Positions 61,983 through 64,000 of a stretch of 64,000 bases of DNA are shown one piece after another. Origin of the DNA: Gracilimonas tropica DSM 19535 (GTDB lineage: Bacteria; Bacteroidota; Rhodothermia; Balneolales; Balneolaceae); the NCBI RefSeq assembly GCF_000375425.1, contig NZ_AQXG01000007.1, positions 62,001 to 126,000 on the forward strand, written 5' to 3'. The notes under the pieces are model-generated. The model did not search any database. It was not told the DNA's origin and was given only the letters and a program-made list of their open reading frames with translations. The translations under genes were made by a program, and so were the position numbers. Position 1 is the stretch's first letter. The number at the start of each line of letters is the position of its first letter.

Positions 61983-62261
61983 TTATTCTCCGTTCATCTC
62001 GTCTTTAAGCACACGGGACTGATTAAAATGCACTACTTTTTTTGGAGGGATCTTCATCATTTGCTCGTAATGCGGGTTATAGGACTTATGCTCGGGCCTG
62101 ATTTCAGCATGAAAACTCCCAAAACCGGGCAGTGTGAACCCTTTATTTTTTGAAAGCAAGGTCGTTAGGCCATTTACAAAACTATCGTAAAGCTGCTCGG
62201 TCTCGGCCTGAGTGAGGTCAAGTTCTTCCGCCAACTCTTTCAATACCTCCGATTTCGTCAT
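61983..62261 (-). CDS. HU-family DNA-binding protein, 92 aa
   Basis: HU/IHF fold: KSEVLKELAEELDLTQAETEQLYDS, FTLPGFGSFHAEIRP, KIPPKKVVHFNQS. The arm region is PEHKSYNPHYEQMMKIP, unlike the canonical RNPATG, so it is a divergent variant. Co-transcribed with the membrane HU fusion. Confidence 0.88.
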   Translation of the reverse strand: MTKSEVLKELAEELDLTQAETEQLYDSFVNGLTTLLSKNKGFTLPGFGSFHAEIRPEHKSYNPHYEQMMKIPPKKVVHFNQSRVLKDEMNGE

Positions 62262-62409
62262 AATAGCATGTGTGATATTATATTAGCTGTTTGAGGTGGA
62301 ATAAATGCTAAAACAGGCAAATAAGCAATTCCAACAGCCCAATGTACGCTCATTGTGGTTTCACTGCTGCTCCAGGATGCGTATTATCCGCTTTAAATAA
62401 TTTACCGCT

Positions 62410-63669
62410 ATGCTAAGATCATTCATCCCTACAGCCCCGGATTCACACTTTCCTATTCAAAATTTACCTTACGGAGCCTATCAAACGGAATATGGAGATA
62501 TCCATCTCTGCTCTGCCATTGGCGACTTCGTCATTGACTTGTTTGTTTTGGATGAAGAAGGACTTTTTGATGGCCCTTTGTTAAAAGATCAGTTTGTCTT
62601 TCAGGATTCAAGCCTGAATTATTTCCTGAGTTTGGGACAAGCCGCCTGGACAGAGGCCAGGGAAACCCTTCAAGCCTTACTGCACAAAGACAACCCCAGG
62701 CTCAGAGATGACGATTTGTTGCATAGCCGGGTGTTCAAAGGCCGGGAAGAAGTTGAAATGGTTCTTCCCTGTGATATCGGAGACTACACCGATTTTTATT
62801 CCTCCGAACAACATGCACGCAATGTAGGCAGTATGTTCAGAGATCCGGAAAATGCATTAATGCCTAACTGGAAATATTTGCCGGTTGGCTACCATGGCCG
62901 GTCAAGCTCTATTGTTTTAAGCGGAACCGAATTACACCGTCCCAAAGGTCAGATATTACCGGATAATTCGGAAAGTCCTGTATTCAAAGCTTCAGAACGC
63001 ATCGACTTTGAGTTGGAAATGGGATTTATCACCGGCACTGGCAATAAACTTGGAGAACGAATTCCTGTAAATGAAGCGGAATCCCACATTTTTGGTTTGG
63101 CCCTGCTCAACGATTGGAGCGCCCGGGACATACAAAAGTGGGAATATAAGCCACTTGGCCCCTTTTTAGCCAAAAACTGGGCTACATCAATATCACCCTG
63201 GATCGTTACGCTTGATGCCCTTAAACCCTTTCGGGTGGAAGCACCGGAGCAATCTCCTGCACCGCTGGAATACCTGGCTCAAACCAACCCAACCACTTTC
63301 GATATACAGCTCGAGGTTTACCTGAAGACTTCGAAAATGAATGAACCGGAAAGAATTTGCACCACTAATTACCGGCATCTTTATTGGACCATAGCCCAGC
63401 AACTGGCCCATCACACGGTAAATGGTTGTAACATGAGACCGGGCGATCTTTGTGGGTCAGGAACTATCAGTGGAAATGAAAAAGGTACGTTTGGCAGTTT
63501 ACTCGAATTAGCATGGAATGGCACAGATCCCATCCGACTGCATTCCGGCGAAAGCCGTTCATTTTTGGAAGATGGAGACGAACTAATACTTACCGGATCG
63601 GCTCAGGGTGATGGATACCGCATTGGCTTTGGGGAAGTAAAAGGAAAAATTCTTCCGGCTATCAGCTAA
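62410..63669 (+). CDS. fahA: Fumarylacetoacetase
   Basis: 419 residues. N-terminal SH3-like part (PYGAYQTEYGDIHLCSAIGD) and FAH barrel with DFYSSEQHARNVG, LPVGYHGRSSS, FELEMGFITG, LLNDWSARDIQKWEY, the metal-binding Glu/Asp set, and GTISGNEKGTFGSLLEL. Last step of tyrosine breakdown: fumarylacetoacetate to fumarate and acetoacetate. Full length for the family. Confidence 0.96.
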   Translation: MLRSFIPTAPDSHFPIQNLPYGAYQTEYGDIHLCSAIGDFVIDLFVLDEEGLFDGPLLKDQFVFQDSSLNYFLSLGQAAWTEARETLQALLHKDNPRLRDDDLLHSRVFKGREEVEMVLPCDIGDYTDFYSSEQHARNVGSMFRDPENALMPNWKYLPVGYHGRSSSIVLSGTELHRPKGQILPDNSESPVFKASERIDFELEMGFITGTGNKLGERIPVNEAESHIFGLALLNDWSARDIQKWEYKPLGPFLAKNWATSISPWIVTLDALKPFRVEAPEQSPAPLEYLAQTNPTTFDIQLEVYLKTSKMNEPERICTTNYRHLYWTIAQQLAHHTVNGCNMRPGDLCGSGTISGNEKGTFGSLLELAWNGTDPIRLHSGESRSFLEDGDELILTGSAQGDGYRIGFGEVKGKILPAIS

Positions 63670-64000
63670 TAAACCAGATCCCGAAACTGCCGGCCAGTGA
63701 TATCACAAATAAAAGGTAGGCTTGCTTTACAGGCTTATCGGGAAGGAAATTATAAAGCGGGTTTTCCGTGAAGAATTCTTCAAGTTGTTGGCGCCGGGAT
63801 TTTTCTTCTTCATCCAGTTCTTCTTCTTTCTTCACCAGAACCTCTGCATCTCCTCCCACCTCTTCCAATCTTTCATTCAGGAACCCGGCAATGGTGTATT
63901 GGTCAACCTTTCCAAGATTACTTGCTATCAGGTAAGCAGGCGTACCCACCATAAAAATGGCAATGCTTACGATCGTCTTGTCAACAACCGTAAGTTCAAC
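63662..64000 (-). CDS. Membrane protein, unknown, probably runs past the right edge
   Basis: The ATG at 63952 gives 96 residues, but the frame stays open to base 64000 (VELTVVDKTIVSIAIFM...), so the true start may be outside the window. Two hydrophobic segments: around TIVSIAIFMVGTPAYLIA and the C-terminal QAYLLFVISLAGSFGIWFIS; between them an acidic Glu-rich stretch (KKEEELDEEEKS). The stop overlaps the end of fahA by 8 bases (convergent). Not recognised. Confidence 0.6.
   Translation of the reverse strand, partial: VELTVVDKTIVSIAIFMVGTPAYLIASNLGKVDQYTIAGFLNERLEEVGGDAEVLVKKEEELDEEEKSRRQQLEEFFTENPLYNFLPDKPVKQAYLLFVISLAGSFGIWFIS

Noticed and set aside
1..64000. CRISPR arrays, rRNA genes and riboswitches
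   Set aside because: No regularly spaced repeats, rRNA-like sequence or recognisable aptamer was found by reading.

Overview
The window looks like a chromosomal segment of a Bacteroidota-related marine bacterium, most likely Balneolota (Gracilimonas/Balneola-like). This is inferred from three very large secreted proteins ending in type IX secretion sorting tails (QNYPNPFNP...KMTLIK type), many A-rich translation starts without a clear Shine-Dalgarno, tandem DUF2975 genes with a YozG-like regulator, and a PID-CTERM-like small protein. No rRNA is present; the only complete RNA gene I see is tRNA-Pro(GGG).

Layout. (1) 1-3850, minus strand: a type III restriction-modification locus (mod, rhuM-like, res; res runs off the left edge). 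(2) About 4031-29863: a 25.8-kb integrated element at tRNA-Pro. Its ends are a perfect 50-bp repeat of the 5' part of the tRNA (4031-4080 and 29814-29863). The right copy belongs to the intact tRNA, and the element itself brought the tRNA promoter and 5' half. The element carries a P4/D5-like primase-helicase, a DUF932 / YqaJ exonuclease recombination module, a tyrosine integrase beside attR, and a large defence cargo. The cargo comprises a SIR2-like protein, a PD-(D/E)XK-like protein, a membrane GGDEF-like protein, a complete three-gene Shango system (TerB, BrxD-like ATPase, helicase), a type II-short CBASS operon (CapV phospholipase, DncV-like CD-NTase, E2-like) preceded by a DUF2188 gene, and an AcrVA2-like protein. 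I see no capsid, portal, relaxase or type IV secretion genes, so it is probably a satellite-like or mobilizable element. A degenerate integrase tail at 27560-27655 and seven paired CCACT-N3-CCACT motifs (plus one half-site) punctuate the modules.

(3) 29892-46900: ordinary chromosome. It contains a copper/oxidase assembly operon (SCO1, PCuAC, methyltransferase) next to a cation-diffusion transporter, a pair of exported amidohydrolases of which the second has lost its metal ligands, topoisomerase I with a peroxiredoxin, divergent ADP-ribose-type Nudix and AMP nucleosidase genes, three tandem DUF2975 membrane proteins with their HTH regulator, and full-length RadC. (4) 46897-58894: a secreted carbohydrate cluster on the minus strand, with a 1640-residue GH13 amylase-like enzyme, a 1455-residue fibronectin-III array protein and a third T9SS protein. 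Perfect or near-perfect LacI-family operators (TGTAAGCGCTTACA type) precede the amylase and the third gene. (5) 59013-64000: gamma-carbonic anhydrase-like protein, HemW, two HU-family proteins (one fused to a membrane anchor and a LysM-like tail), fumarylacetoacetase, and a partial membrane protein.

How the parts fit: the element protects itself and its host with at least two recognised abortive-type systems, keeps the host tRNA functional by supplying its own promoter and 5' half, and may use that same promoter to drive its replication gene when circular. All functional assignments come from motif reading without database searches.
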